From NCBI RefSeq assembly GCF_014852685.1, contig NZ_JACZDF010000001.1, positions 372,001-436,000 of the forward strand: a stretch of 64,000 nt of DNA, in the 5' to 3' direction. The notes under the pieces are model-generated. The model was given only the letters and a program-made list of their open reading frames with translations. It searched no databases and had not been told where the DNA came from. Positions within the stretch are counted from its first letter, which is position 1. Each line of letters starts with the position of its first letter. Origin of the DNA: Flavimobilis rhizosphaerae (lineage in GTDB: Bacteria; Actinomycetota; Actinomycetes; Actinomycetales; Cellulomonadaceae). Of this stretch, positions 42,649 to 50,638 are shown one piece after another. The translations under genes were made by a program, and so were the position numbers.

Positions 42649-43176
42649 TCAGGCGTCGAACTGCCCGAGCACCGTGCGCAGGAGGCCCGCGAGCTCGTCG
42701 CGGTCGTCGGCGCCGAGGGCTCCGAGGATCGTGTGCTCCTCCGCGACGAGGTCGGCCATCGCGGCGTCGACCTTCGCGAGGCCTGCGGTCGTGAGGCGGA
42801 CGATGACACCGCGTCGGTCGCCGGGGGAGGGGTGGCGCGAGACGAGGCCGTGGTCCTCGAGGCGGTCGATGCGGTTCGTCATGGTGCCGGACGTCACGAG
42901 CGTCTGAGTGAGGAGCGCACCGGGGGAGAGCTCGTACGGCACGCCTGCGCGGCGCAGGGCGGAGAGGACGTCGAACTCCCACGTCTCGAGGTCGTGGCGC
43001 GCGAATGCGCTACGCCGTGCGCGGTCGAGGTGCCGGGCGAGGCGGGTGACGCGGGAGAGGACCTCGAGAGGGCCGACGTCGAGGTCGGGGCGCTCACGGC
43101 GCCACGCGGCGACGATGCGGTCGACCTCGTCGGGGGTCGCGGCCGTGCCTGCGTGCGCTGTGCCGTCGAGGTCCAT
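42649..43176 (-). CDS. MarR-family transcriptional regulator
   Basis: A 175-residue winged-helix protein: dimerisation helices at both ends and a core TWEFDVLSALRRAGVPYELSPGALLTQTLVTSGTMTNRIDRLEDHGLVSRHPSPGDRRGVIVRLT-like segment (about residues 68-130) with the D-x-R wing (GDRRGV). It lies 41 bases before the ABC-F gene on the same strand and could share its transcript. Closest in type to the PenR/EmrR branch that senses phenolics; target unknown. Confidence 0.9.
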   Translation of the reverse strand: MDLDGTAHAGTAATPDEVDRIVAAWRRERPDLDVGPLEVLSRVTRLARHLDRARRSAFARHDLETWEFDVLSALRRAGVPYELSPGALLTQTLVTSGTMTNRIDRLEDHGLVSRHPSPGDRRGVIVRLTTAGLAKVDAAMADLVAEEHTILGALGADDRDELAGLLRTVLGQFDA

Positions 43177-43253
43177 CGCACCAGATTACTTGACGTCGAG
43201 ATACCTGCGGGAGCCCCGGCCCGCCGGGGCACCGCAGCGTGCCCGACACGCCC

Positions 43254-43302
43254 GACGGATCGACGCGTTCCCCCGTCGGACGGGGGAACGCGTCGATCCG
43301 TC
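43254..43302. terminator. 23-base perfect hairpin after the ABC-2 operon (P-family member)
   Basis: Arms 43254-43276 and 43280-43302 are perfect complements with the loop CGG, starting GACGGATCGACGCG. It lies 12 bases past the stop of the ABC permease gene (minus strand), so it can terminate that operon. Its sequence matches P copy 1 at 40239 in 20 of the first 23 bases and at the other end, so terminator and dispersed palindrome appear to be the same thing. Confidence 0.8.
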
Positions 43303-43314
43303 GAGAAGGCGCGC

Positions 43315-44496
43315 TCAGCGAGCCCGCAGCACCTCTCGCAGCGGCACGCGCGCCCCCGTGAGGAGCACGGCGCGGCCGTAGATGCGACCCGCGACCCACA
43401 CGAGGAGCGCGACGAGCGCGGCGCACACGACGATCATGAGGACGATCTCCCACGGCGCCGCGACGCCGAGCGCCGACCGCATCGGCATGATGAGCGGCGT
43501 GAAGAACGGCACGTACGACAGGACGGTGACGAGCGTGTTCGTCGGGTCCCACGGCGCGACGGAGATGCCGACGGCGTACGGGATCATGAGCATCATGAGG
43601 ATCGGCGTCGTCACGGACGCGACGTCCTCCTGGCGGGAGACGAGCGCGCCCGCCGCGGCGAAGAGCAGCGCATAGATGGCGTAACCGAGCAGGAACCACA
43701 CGAGGGTCGAGCCCGCGGCCGACCACAGGTCGACGTCGACGCCGTCGAGCAACCCGAAGGCGTTCGCCGAGCCTGCCCCGACCGCGACGTACGCCGCGAC
43801 CTGCGCGAGGCCGAGGGCGCCGATGCCGAGGACCTTGCCCGCGATGAGCTCGGCGGGCCGGATCGTCGCGAGGAGGATCTCGACGACGCGGCTCGACTTC
43901 TCCTCGACGACGCCCTGCGCGACCATCTGCCCGGTCGTCATGATGGCGACGAAGATGAGGATGCCGACGACCTGCCCGAGGATCGACGCCCCGAGGTCGG
44001 GGCCCTTCGTCGGTTCCTCGAGCGTCGTGACGGCGGGCTGCGCGCTGAGGACGGCGGCGTCGACCGCTGCGGGGTCGCCTCCGAGCGAGGTGATCGCGGC
44101 GCCGAGGGCCTGCTGCTGCGCCATGACGGTGAGCGTGGGGCCGAGGTCGCTCGGAACTTCGGTGTTCACGGTGACGTGCACCGTGCCGTCCGGTGCGAGT
44201 CCGACGAGCACGTCGTCGTCGCTGAGGTTCGGGGCCCCGGCCAGGGGGCCGAGGACGTCGGTCTCGACGAGCGTTCCCGTGGCGGTGGCCGCGCGTTCGA
44301 GCGCGGTTGCGGTGATGTCGTCGGTGACGAGGACGTGCAGCGGCTCGGGCTCCTTGCCGCCGAGGAACCCGATGAGCGCGGAGCCCGCGACGATGAGGAC
44401 GAGGACGACGGCGGTCGTCCACACGAAAGCCTTCGAGCGGGCGCGGGTCGAGATCTCGCGTGCGGCGACGAGCCGCACGGTCCGGGCGGGGCTCAT
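43315..44496 (-). CDS. ABC-2 type permease, NatB-like
   Basis: A 393-residue membrane protein: one helix near the N-terminus (about residues 25-47), a large extracytoplasmic domain (about 50-185), then a cluster of five or six helices with GQMVAQGVVEEKSSRVVEILLATIRPAELIAGKVLG, the hallmark of NatB/YhaP-type permeases. It works with the ATPase encoded upstream, whose stop overlaps its ATG (ATGA). NatAB exports sodium in Bacillus; here the cargo is unknown. Confidence 0.92.
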   Translation of the reverse strand: MSPARTVRLVAAREISTRARSKAFVWTTAVVLVLIVAGSALIGFLGGKEPEPLHVLVTDDITATALERAATATGTLVETDVLGPLAGAPNLSDDDVLVGLAPDGTVHVTVNTEVPSDLGPTLTVMAQQQALGAAITSLGGDPAAVDAAVLSAQPAVTTLEEPTKGPDLGASILGQVVGILIFVAIMTTGQMVAQGVVEEKSSRVVEILLATIRPAELIAGKVLGIGALGLAQVAAYVAVGAGSANAFGLLDGVDVDLWSAAGSTLVWFLLGYAIYALLFAAAGALVSRQEDVASVTTPILMMLMIPYAVGISVAPWDPTNTLVTVLSYVPFFTPLIMPMRSALGVAAPWEIVLMIVVCAALVALLVWVAGRIYGRAVLLTGARVPLREVLRAR

Positions 44497-45413
44497 GCCT
44501 GGGCCTCCTGGGTGTGCGGGGTGCCCGCGACGGCGTCGCGGAAGAGGTCGGTGAGGCTCGGGCGCACGCGTGCGAGCTCGTGGACGGGCCCGGTCGCGAG
44601 GGCGGCCGCGAGGACCTGCTGCTCGACGCCGTCGTGCGTGACCTCGACGACGGTGGCGTCGGGCCCCTCGGAGACGACGTGGGCGCCCGGGACGGCGGCA
44701 GCCCAGCCGGCAGGCGCCTGCGGCGCGACGACGCGCCATCGTGGCGCGCCGCCGGACCGCAGCGCCTCGACCGTGTCGAGCGCGACCATGCTGCCCGCGC
44801 GGATGATGCCGACGCGGTCGCACAGCCGCTCGACGAGGTCGAGCTGGTGGGACGAGAAGACGACGGGGACGCCCGCGGCGGCGCGCTCGCGGAGCACCGA
44901 GCTCATGACGTCGACGGCGACGGGGTCGAGGCCTGAGAACGGCTCGTCGAGGACGAGGATCTCGGGGGAGTGGACGAGCGCGGCGGCGAGCTGGACGCGC
45001 TGCTGGTTGCCGAGCGAGAGCTTCTGCACCTCGTCGCCGAGGCGCTCGGCGACGCCGAGCCGCTCAGTCCACTCGCGCGTCGCGGCGCGTGCGGCGGCTG
45101 CGTCGAGCCCGTGGAGACGCGCGAGGTAGTCGAGCTGCTCGCCGACCTTCATCTTCGGGTAGAGGCCGCGCTCCTCCGGCATGTAGCCGATGCTGCGGCG
45201 CTGCGCGGCGTCGAGGGGATGGCCGTCGCGGAGCACCTCGCCGCCGTCGGGGACGAGGACTCCGAGGACGATGCGCATCGTCGTCGTCTTGCCGGCGCCG
45301 TTGGCGCCGACGAATCCGAGGATCTCACCGCCGTCGACGGTGAACGAGACGTCGTCGAGGACTCGGCGTGAGCCGTAGGACTTCGTGAGGGAGCGGAGCT
45401 CGAGGCGTGTCAC
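44493..45413 (-). CDS. ABC transporter ATP-binding protein, NatA-like
   Basis: A 306-residue ATPase: Walker A GANGAGKTTT (about residues 38-47), Q-loop YMPEERGLYPKM, signature LSLGNQQRVQLA, Walker B ILVLDEPFSGLD and the switch histidine in SSHQLDLVE. The LSxGNQQ signature and DUF4162-like C-terminus are typical of NatA-type partners of ABC-2 permeases. GTG start at 45413 is preceded by GGAGA at 5-base spacing; the frame runs on upstream without support. Confidence 0.93.
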   Translation of the reverse strand: MTRLELRSLTKSYGSRRVLDDVSFTVDGGEILGFVGANGAGKTTTMRIVLGVLVPDGGEVLRDGHPLDAAQRRSIGYMPEERGLYPKMKVGEQLDYLARLHGLDAAAARAATREWTERLGVAERLGDEVQKLSLGNQQRVQLAAALVHSPEILVLDEPFSGLDPVAVDVMSSVLRERAAAGVPVVFSSHQLDLVERLCDRVGIIRAGSMVALDTVEALRSGGAPRWRVVAPQAPAGWAAAVPGAHVVSEGPDATVVEVTHDGVEQQVLAAALATGPVHELARVRPSLTDLFRDAVAGTPHTQEAQA

Positions 45414-45732
45414 GTGGTCTCCGTGGTGGGGGCGGTGGAGCTCCACCTTCCCATCGCTGGGATGAGGTGCGCCACACGGCGACGTCCGGAGCCGACGGAC
45501 CGCACGGGCCTCCCGGTGACGGGGCGCAGGTGCTCGGTGCCGCGGGCCGTCGTCGTGGGCCGTCCGAACCGTGGACACGAGGTGTGGTCCAAGGTCCCAC
45601 GGTTGAGGCTTAGGGCCACGGCTAACGTGGAAGTCAACGGCAGGTCAAGACCCGTCCCGGGGCGACGACCGGCCGCGTCGCGACGTCGCCCCCCGGCGAC
45701 TTCCGCGCGCTCGCACCCGTGAGGAGAAACCC
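45414..45732. other. Divergent intergenic region, NatA-like gene / DUF4914 gene
   Basis: 319 bases without a credible gene. On the right side are two direct copies of CCACGG(T/C)T(G/A)A (45597 and 45616) and the dyad CCACG-GCTAA-CGTGG (45616-45630), about 100 bases before the DUF4914 start; these may be operator sites. Further left are small dyads such as TCCCA-TCGC-TGGGA. The RBS GAGGAG (45721-45726) belongs to the next gene. Confidence 0.4.
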
Positions 45733-47631
45733 GTGGAAGAACTGCTCGCCAAGGTCTCGCTGCCGCCGGCGGTCAAGGCCGCGATCGAGGCCGCGCCGTC
45801 CGTTGTCGTCCCCCGGACGCGCGCCGAACTCTTCGAGCTCTCGCTCGGTCCGGACGGCGGTGACACGTTCGACGTCGTCTACCCGCTGCCCGACGGCACG
45901 TCGATCGTCGAGGCCGAGATCGTCCGAGGCCGCAACGGCATCGCCGTCAACTACCCCGAGGACTACATGCGCCGTCGGGACCCCGACTGCATGCGCATCG
46001 CCGACGACCGTCCCACCGACAAGCCTCGGTACGAGGACGTGTACGGCGCCCCCTTCGCGCCCGTCAAGCAGGAGACGCTCGACTGGCTCGGGACCCAGGA
46101 CCTCATCGTCGTCCCGTTCAAGGCCGGTGGCCTCACGTATGGGTCGCCGTCGCTCGCGATCGTCCCCGCGAACACGGCGTTCTTCGCGACGGCGCTCGTC
46201 GACCTCCAGGGCTTCGTGACGCTCGACGAGCTCGAGCCCTTCGCACCGCGCTCGATCCTCTACGCCGCACCGCCGTTCCGGCACACGCACTACAAGGGCC
46301 GTCAGGTCGTCGTCCACGACCGCACCGAGACGCTCCACGAGATCTACGCGTACAACCTCTACCCGGGGCCGTCCGCGAAGAAGGGCGTGTTCTCGGCGCT
46401 GCTCGACATCGGCGAGCAGGAGGGCTGGCTCACCGCCCACGCCTCGTCGGTGCGCGTGACGACGCCGTACGAGAACGAGACGATCATCATGCACGAGGGC
46501 GCCTCGGGCGGCGGTAAGTCGGAGATGTGCCAGGACATCCGCCGCCAGGACGACGGCCGCATCCTCCTCGGCACGAACGTCGTCACCGACGAGCCGTACT
46601 TCATCAACCTCTCCGAGGCCTCGCGGCTCGCGCCCGTCACGGACGACATGACGCTGTGCCACAAGGACATCCAGACGGTCGACGGTCAGCTCGTCGTCGC
46701 CGACGCCGAGGACGGCTGGTTCGTCCGTGTCGACGGCATGCAGCACTACGGCGACGACCCGCACTTCGAGCGTGCCTGCATCGAGCCGGACGCCCCGCTC
46801 GTGTTCTTCTCGATCCAGGGCACGCCCGGCGCGACGATCCTCCCGTGGGAGCACTCGCTCGACTCGAACGGCAAGCGCTGCCCCAACCCGCGCGTCGTCA
46901 TCCCGCGTCGGATGATCAAGGACGTCGTCAACGAGCCCCAGGCGGTCGACGTGCGGACGTTCGGCGTGCGCATGCCGGCGTGCACGCGCGAGAAGCCGTC
47001 GTACGGCGTCATGGGCATGATGCACGTCGTGCCCGCGTCCCTCGCGTGGCTGTGGCGGCTTATCGCGCCGCGCGGCGACAAAAACCCGTCGATCGGCGAG
47101 TCGAAGGACGACGTGAAGAAGCTCAAGCACGGCGGGCTCGTCTCCGAGGGCGTCGGCTCCTACTGGCCGTTCTCGACGGGCACGAAGGTCGCTGCGGCCA
47201 ACCTCCTGCTGCGCCAGCTCGTCGCGGCAGACCGCACGCGGTACGTCCTCACGCCCAACCAGCACATCGGGGCGTACAAGGTCGGCTTCGCGGCCGAGTG
47301 GCTCACCCGTGAGTACCTCGCCCGCCGTGGCGGAGGCAAGTTCCCCAAGGACCGCCTCACGCCGGCCCGTTGCGCCCTGTTCGGCTACACGCCGACCGAG
47401 GTGAAGCTCGACGGGCAGCTCGTGCGCCCGACGTTCCTCCAGCCGCAGAACCAGTCGCAGGTGGGCCTCGAGGCGTACGACGCCGGCGCGCAGACGCTCG
47501 TCGCGTTCTTCAAGGAGGAGCTGCAGCAGTACCTCACGGACGAGCTCGACCCGCTGGGCCGCGAGATCATCGAGACGTGCCTGCGTGACGGCACGGTCGA
47601 GGACTACGCGAAGCTCACGCCCATGCCGTGA
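45733..47631 (+). CDS. DUF4914-type protein with PEP-carboxykinase-like P-loop
   Basis: A 632-residue protein of unknown function. Its centre has EGASGGGKSEM (residues 255-265), a kinase-1 type P-loop resembling that of ATP-dependent PEP carboxykinase, preceded by ETIIMHEG and followed by DDMTLCHKD and SIQGTPGATILPWEHSLDSNGKRCPNPR, which could hold metal and substrate ligands. I associate this set of features with the uncharacterised DUF4914 family; the assignment is from memory. No signal peptide or membrane helix, so cytoplasmic. GTG start with GAGGAG six bases upstream. It stands alone between convergent/divergent neighbours and ends in a strong terminator. A small-molecule kinase or HPr-kinase-like role is possible. 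Confidence 0.75.
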   Translation: MEELLAKVSLPPAVKAAIEAAPSVVVPRTRAELFELSLGPDGGDTFDVVYPLPDGTSIVEAEIVRGRNGIAVNYPEDYMRRRDPDCMRIADDRPTDKPRYEDVYGAPFAPVKQETLDWLGTQDLIVVPFKAGGLTYGSPSLAIVPANTAFFATALVDLQGFVTLDELEPFAPRSILYAAPPFRHTHYKGRQVVVHDRTETLHEIYAYNLYPGPSAKKGVFSALLDIGEQEGWLTAHASSVRVTTPYENETIIMHEGASGGGKSEMCQDIRRQDDGRILLGTNVVTDEPYFINLSEASRLAPVTDDMTLCHKDIQTVDGQLVVADAEDGWFVRVDGMQHYGDDPHFERACIEPDAPLVFFSIQGTPGATILPWEHSLDSNGKRCPNPRVVIPRRMIKDVVNEPQAVDVRTFGVRMPACTREKPSYGVMGMMHVVPASLAWLWRLIAPRGDKNPSIGESKDDVKKLKHGGLVSEGVGSYWPFSTGTKVAAANLLLRQLVAADRTRYVLTPNQHIGAYKVGFAAEWLTREYLARRGGGKFPKDRLTPARCALFGYTPTEVKLDGQLVRPTFLQPQNQSQVGLEAYDAGAQTLVAFFKEELQQYLTDELDPLGREIIETCLRDGTVEDYAKLTPMP

Positions 47632-47640
47632 CGGCCTGAG

Positions 47641-47696
47641 CGCACGACGACGCCCGGCCTCTCCTGCGCGGAGAGGCCGGGCGCTGTCGTCGTGCG
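47641..47696 (+). terminator. Strong two-part hairpin after the DUF4914 gene
   Basis: CGCACGACGAC (47641-47651) pairs with GTCGTCGTGCG (47686-47696), and GCCCGGCCTCTCC (47652-47664) pairs with GGAGAGGCCGGGC (47670-47682); only a 3-base bulge interrupts 24 pairs. It serves the plus strand gene and, being symmetric, could also end the convergent TetR gene. Confidence 0.85.
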
Positions 47697-47749
47697 GAAC
47701 GTTGCGTGAGGGCACCTCGTGGGGGCGCCTGGGCGCAACCGCGTGCGGG

Positions 47750-48763
47750 TCAGTCGGTCGCCGTCGCAGTGCCGGGCTCGTCGGCCGTGGCGCGCGTGCG
47801 GCCCGCGTCCTTCGCGAGACGTGCGGCTTCCTTGGCAGCGTCCTTCTCGGCCTTCTCGCGCTCACGGGCAGCGTCCTTCTCGGCGCGCTCCTGCTCCTTG
47901 GCGCGGCGCGCCGCCTCCCGCGCCGCGTCCTTCTCGGCGCGGGCGCGCTCCTTCGCGGCGTCGCGCTGCTGACGCTCGGCGTCCTTCGCCGCGCCGCCCG
48001 CAGTCCCGGACGCGCCTCCCGCCGTCCGGGACGCGCCGCCGGAAGCCCCAGGCTCGTCGGCGAGGCCGGTGCCGCCGCCCCCAGCCGTACCGTCCGGCGC
48101 CCCGCCGTCAGCGAGCGCGGTCGCCGCGGCCGTGCTCGTCGGCAGCACGGGCGAGCGTTCCATGCCTGCGAGCCCGTTCCAGGCAAGGTTGACGAGGTGC
48201 GCTGCGACCTCCTCCTTTGACGCGGTGCGCTGGTCGAGCCAGTGCTGCCCCGTGAGGGCGACCATGCCGACGAGCATCTGCGCGTAGATGGGGGAGTAGC
48301 GCGGGTCGAGGCCGCGGCGGGTGAACTGCGCGCCGAGGAGGTGCTCGACCTGCATCGCGACGTCGCCGATGAGGCTCGAGAACGTGCCCGACGACTGCGT
48401 GACGGGCGAGTCGCGCACGAGAACGCGGAAGCCGTCCTCGTTCGCCTCGATGTAGTCGAAGAGTGCCATCGCGGTGCGCTCGACGAGGATCTTCGGGTGC
48501 CCTCCCGCCTCGAGCGCGCGCGTGAGGGCGTGCGTGAGGGCCTCGACCTCGCGGTCGACGACGACCGCGTAGATGCCCTCCTTGCCGCCGAAGTGCTCGT
48601 AGACGACGGGCTTGGAGACCTGCGCGCGTGCGGCGATCTCCTCGATGCTCGTCCCGTCGAACCCCTTGGCGCCGAAGAGCTCGCGGCTCACCGCGAGCAG
48701 CTGCTCGCGGCGTTCCTTGGCAGACATGCGAGCGCGGGGGACCCTCTTGTTCTCGGCGGACAC
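47750..48763 (-). CDS. TetR-family regulator with long charged C-terminal helix
   Basis: A 337-residue protein. Residues 1 to about 215 are a normal TetR regulator: RREQLLAVSRELFGAKGFDGTSIEEIAARAQVSKPVVYEHFGGKEGIYAVVVDRE is the DNA-binding region, followed by the ligand domain. After a Gly/Ala/Thr spacer come about 75 residues of Ala/Lys/Glu/Arg repeats (KDAAREAARRAKEQERAEKD) that should form one long helix or coiled coil; this is rare in TetR proteins. It is divergent from tRNA-Gln-glmU, the place held by Rv1019 in M. tuberculosis. GTG 48763 is used; ATG 48727 would also fit. Confidence 0.85.
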   Translation of the reverse strand: MSAENKRVPRARMSAKERREQLLAVSRELFGAKGFDGTSIEEIAARAQVSKPVVYEHFGGKEGIYAVVVDREVEALTHALTRALEAGGHPKILVERTAMALFDYIEANEDGFRVLVRDSPVTQSSGTFSSLIGDVAMQVEHLLGAQFTRRGLDPRYSPIYAQMLVGMVALTGQHWLDQRTASKEEVAAHLVNLAWNGLAGMERSPVLPTSTAAATALADGGAPDGTAGGGGTGLADEPGASGGASRTAGGASGTAGGAAKDAERQQRDAAKERARAEKDAAREAARRAKEQERAEKDAAREREKAEKDAAKEAARLAKDAGRTRATADEPGTATATD

Positions 48764-48864
48764 GCCCCCATCATGCCGTGCCTGCGCGGGCCGCGACAGG
48801 AGCGCGGGCCGTGGCACCCCGCGCGGGCTGGCAGAATCGGGGGTGGTGCGCCGAGGCGCACCGG

Positions 48865-48936
48865 TCCGCCCTGGTGTAATGGCAGCACGCCGGCCTTTGG
48901 AGCCGTGCAGTCTGGGTTCGAGTCCCGGGGGCGGAG
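48865..48936 (+). tRNA. tRNA-Gln (anticodon TTG)
   Basis: A 72-base cloverleaf. The acceptor stem TCCGCCC pairs with GGGCGGA; the D arm is GTGT / GCAC; the anticodon arm carries the loop CTTTGGA (anticodon TTG, Gln); the T arm is CTGGG-TTCGAGT-CCCGG. Discriminator G. A CCA follows directly (48937-48939), so the 3' end is encoded. The same tRNA precedes glmU in M. tuberculosis. Confidence 0.94.
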
Positions 48937-49030
48937 CCAGACGTCCCGACCGGCGGCGCCGCGTGCGGCGGTAGACTGTCGGGCGGGCCTCCTGAGGCCA
49001 GTCCCGACCCCCCGAGCGACCGGAGTCCAT

Positions 49031-50638
49031 GTGACCACCGCACGCCCCGCCGCCGTCGTCGTCCTCGCCGCAGGTCAGGGGACCCGCATGCGGTCTGCGA
49101 CATCGAAGATGCTCCACGCGATCGGCGGGCGCACCGTCCTCGGTCACGTGCTCGCCGCGTCGCAGGGGCTCGACCCCGAGCGTCTCGTCGTGGTCGTGCG
49201 CCACGCCCGTGAGGAGGTCGCGGCGGAGGCCGTCGCGCGCGTCCCGTCGGTCGTCATCGCCGACCAGGACGACGTGCCGGGCACGGGCCGTGCCGTGCAG
49301 TGCGCGCTCGAGCGGCTCGACGCCGCCGCGCACGCGGTCGCGGCAGGTGCGGGCACGGTGAGCGCGGGCGACGAGGTCGGTCTCGAGGGCACGGTCGTCG
49401 TCGTCGCGGGCGACGTGCCGCTCATCGACCCGGAGACGCTCGCCGAGCTCCACACGCAGCACGTCGCAGGCGGGCACGCAGCGACGGTCCTCACGGCCGT
49501 CGTGCCGGACGCGACCGGCTACGGCCGTATCGTCCGCGACGAGCACGGGCGGGTCGCGGGCATCGTCGAGCACCGGGACGCGACGCACGAGCAGCTTGGC
49601 ATCCGCGAGATCAACTCCTCGATCTACGTCTTCGACGCGGCCGTCCTCCGCGGCGCCCTCGGGCGCCTCGGGCAGGACAACGCGCAGGGCGAGGTGTACC
49701 TCACCGACGTCCTCGCGATCGCGCGCGCCGATGGCGGCGTCGTCGGCGCTGTCCAGGCGGCGTCCGCGCTCACGGTCGAGGGGGTCAACGACCGGGCTCA
49801 GCTCGCGCAGCTCGGCGCCGAGCTCAACCGCCGCACCCTCACGCGCCACATGCTCGCGGGCGTGACGATCGTCGACCCGGGCACGACGTGGATCGACGTC
49901 GACGTCGAGCTCGCACAGGACGTGACGATCCTCCCGGGCACGCAGCTCCACGGCGCGACGACGATCGGCACGGGCTCGACGATCGGTCCGGACACGACGC
50001 TCACGGACGTCGAGGTCGGCGAGGGCGTCACGGTCGTCCGGACGCACGGCTCGCTCGCTGTCCTCGACGACGGCGCGAGCGTCGGGCCCTTCGCCTACCT
50101 GCGGCCCGGCACGCACCTCGGGGCGCGCGGCAAGATCGGCACGTTCGTCGAGACGAAGAACGTCGAGATCGGCGAGGGCTCGAAGGTCCCGCACCTCACG
50201 TACGTGGGCGACGCGACGATCGGCGAGGGCACGAACATCGGCGCCGGCTCGATCTTCGTCAACTACGACGGTGTCCGCAAGCACCGCACGTCCGTCGGCT
50301 CGCACGCACGGACGGGCGCGAACAACAAGTTCGTCGCCCCCGTCTCCGTCGGGGACGGCGCCTACACGGGCGCTGGCGCTGTCATCCTCGAGGACGTCCC
50401 TGCGGGCGCCCTAGCCGTCTCGAACGCGCCGCAGCGGACGATCGACGGCTGGGTCGAGCGTCGCCGGCCCGGGACCGACTCGGCGCGAGCTGCGGCCCGC
50501 GCGGCCTCGACCGCCGTGCCGCAGGGCCTCGGCGCGCAGGCGCGCGCCGAGCGCGAGCGCGCGGAGAGCGCCACCCCCACGCTCCCGGGGCAGTCCGCCC
50601 CGGGTGACGCCGCACCCGAAGGAGACAGCGCACGATGA
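49031..50638 (+). CDS. glmU: Bifunctional GlcNAc-1-P uridyltransferase/GlcN-1-P acetyltransferase
   Basis: Makes UDP-GlcNAc for peptidoglycan in two steps. The 535-residue product has the N-terminal uridyltransferase loop VVLAAGQGTRMRSATSK, GDVPLIDPETL, and a C-terminal left-handed beta-helix of hexapeptide repeats (about residues 265-455) with NYDGVRKHRTSVG, the acetyl-CoA/active-site region. The last 60 residues are Arg/Ala-rich, a common actinobacterial extension. GTG start at 49031. Its stop overlaps prs (ATGA). A TAGACT box (48972-48977) between the tRNA and the start may be its -10. Confidence 0.97.
   Translation: MTTARPAAVVVLAAGQGTRMRSATSKMLHAIGGRTVLGHVLAASQGLDPERLVVVVRHAREEVAAEAVARVPSVVIADQDDVPGTGRAVQCALERLDAAAHAVAAGAGTVSAGDEVGLEGTVVVVAGDVPLIDPETLAELHTQHVAGGHAATVLTAVVPDATGYGRIVRDEHGRVAGIVEHRDATHEQLGIREINSSIYVFDAAVLRGALGRLGQDNAQGEVYLTDVLAIARADGGVVGAVQAASALTVEGVNDRAQLAQLGAELNRRTLTRHMLAGVTIVDPGTTWIDVDVELAQDVTILPGTQLHGATTIGTGSTIGPDTTLTDVEVGEGVTVVRTHGSLAVLDDGASVGPFAYLRPGTHLGARGKIGTFVETKNVEIGEGSKVPHLTYVGDATIGEGTNIGAGSIFVNYDGVRKHRTSVGSHARTGANNKFVAPVSVGDGAYTGAGAVILEDVPAGALAVSNAPQRTIDGWVERRRPGTDSARAAARAASTAVPQGLGAQARAERERAESATPTLPGQSAPGDAAPEGDSAR

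Noticed and set aside
48688-49038. Open frame on the minus strand across tRNA-Gln (peptide with LRPRDSNPDCTAPKAGVLPLH)
   Set aside because: Again a recurrent false protein antisense to a tRNA; no RBS and it overlaps the TetR and glmU starts.
47750-50305. Extension of the TetR frame upstream across tRNA-Gln and glmU
   Set aside because: The upstream part is antisense to glmU and the tRNA; the TetR domain starts near 48763.
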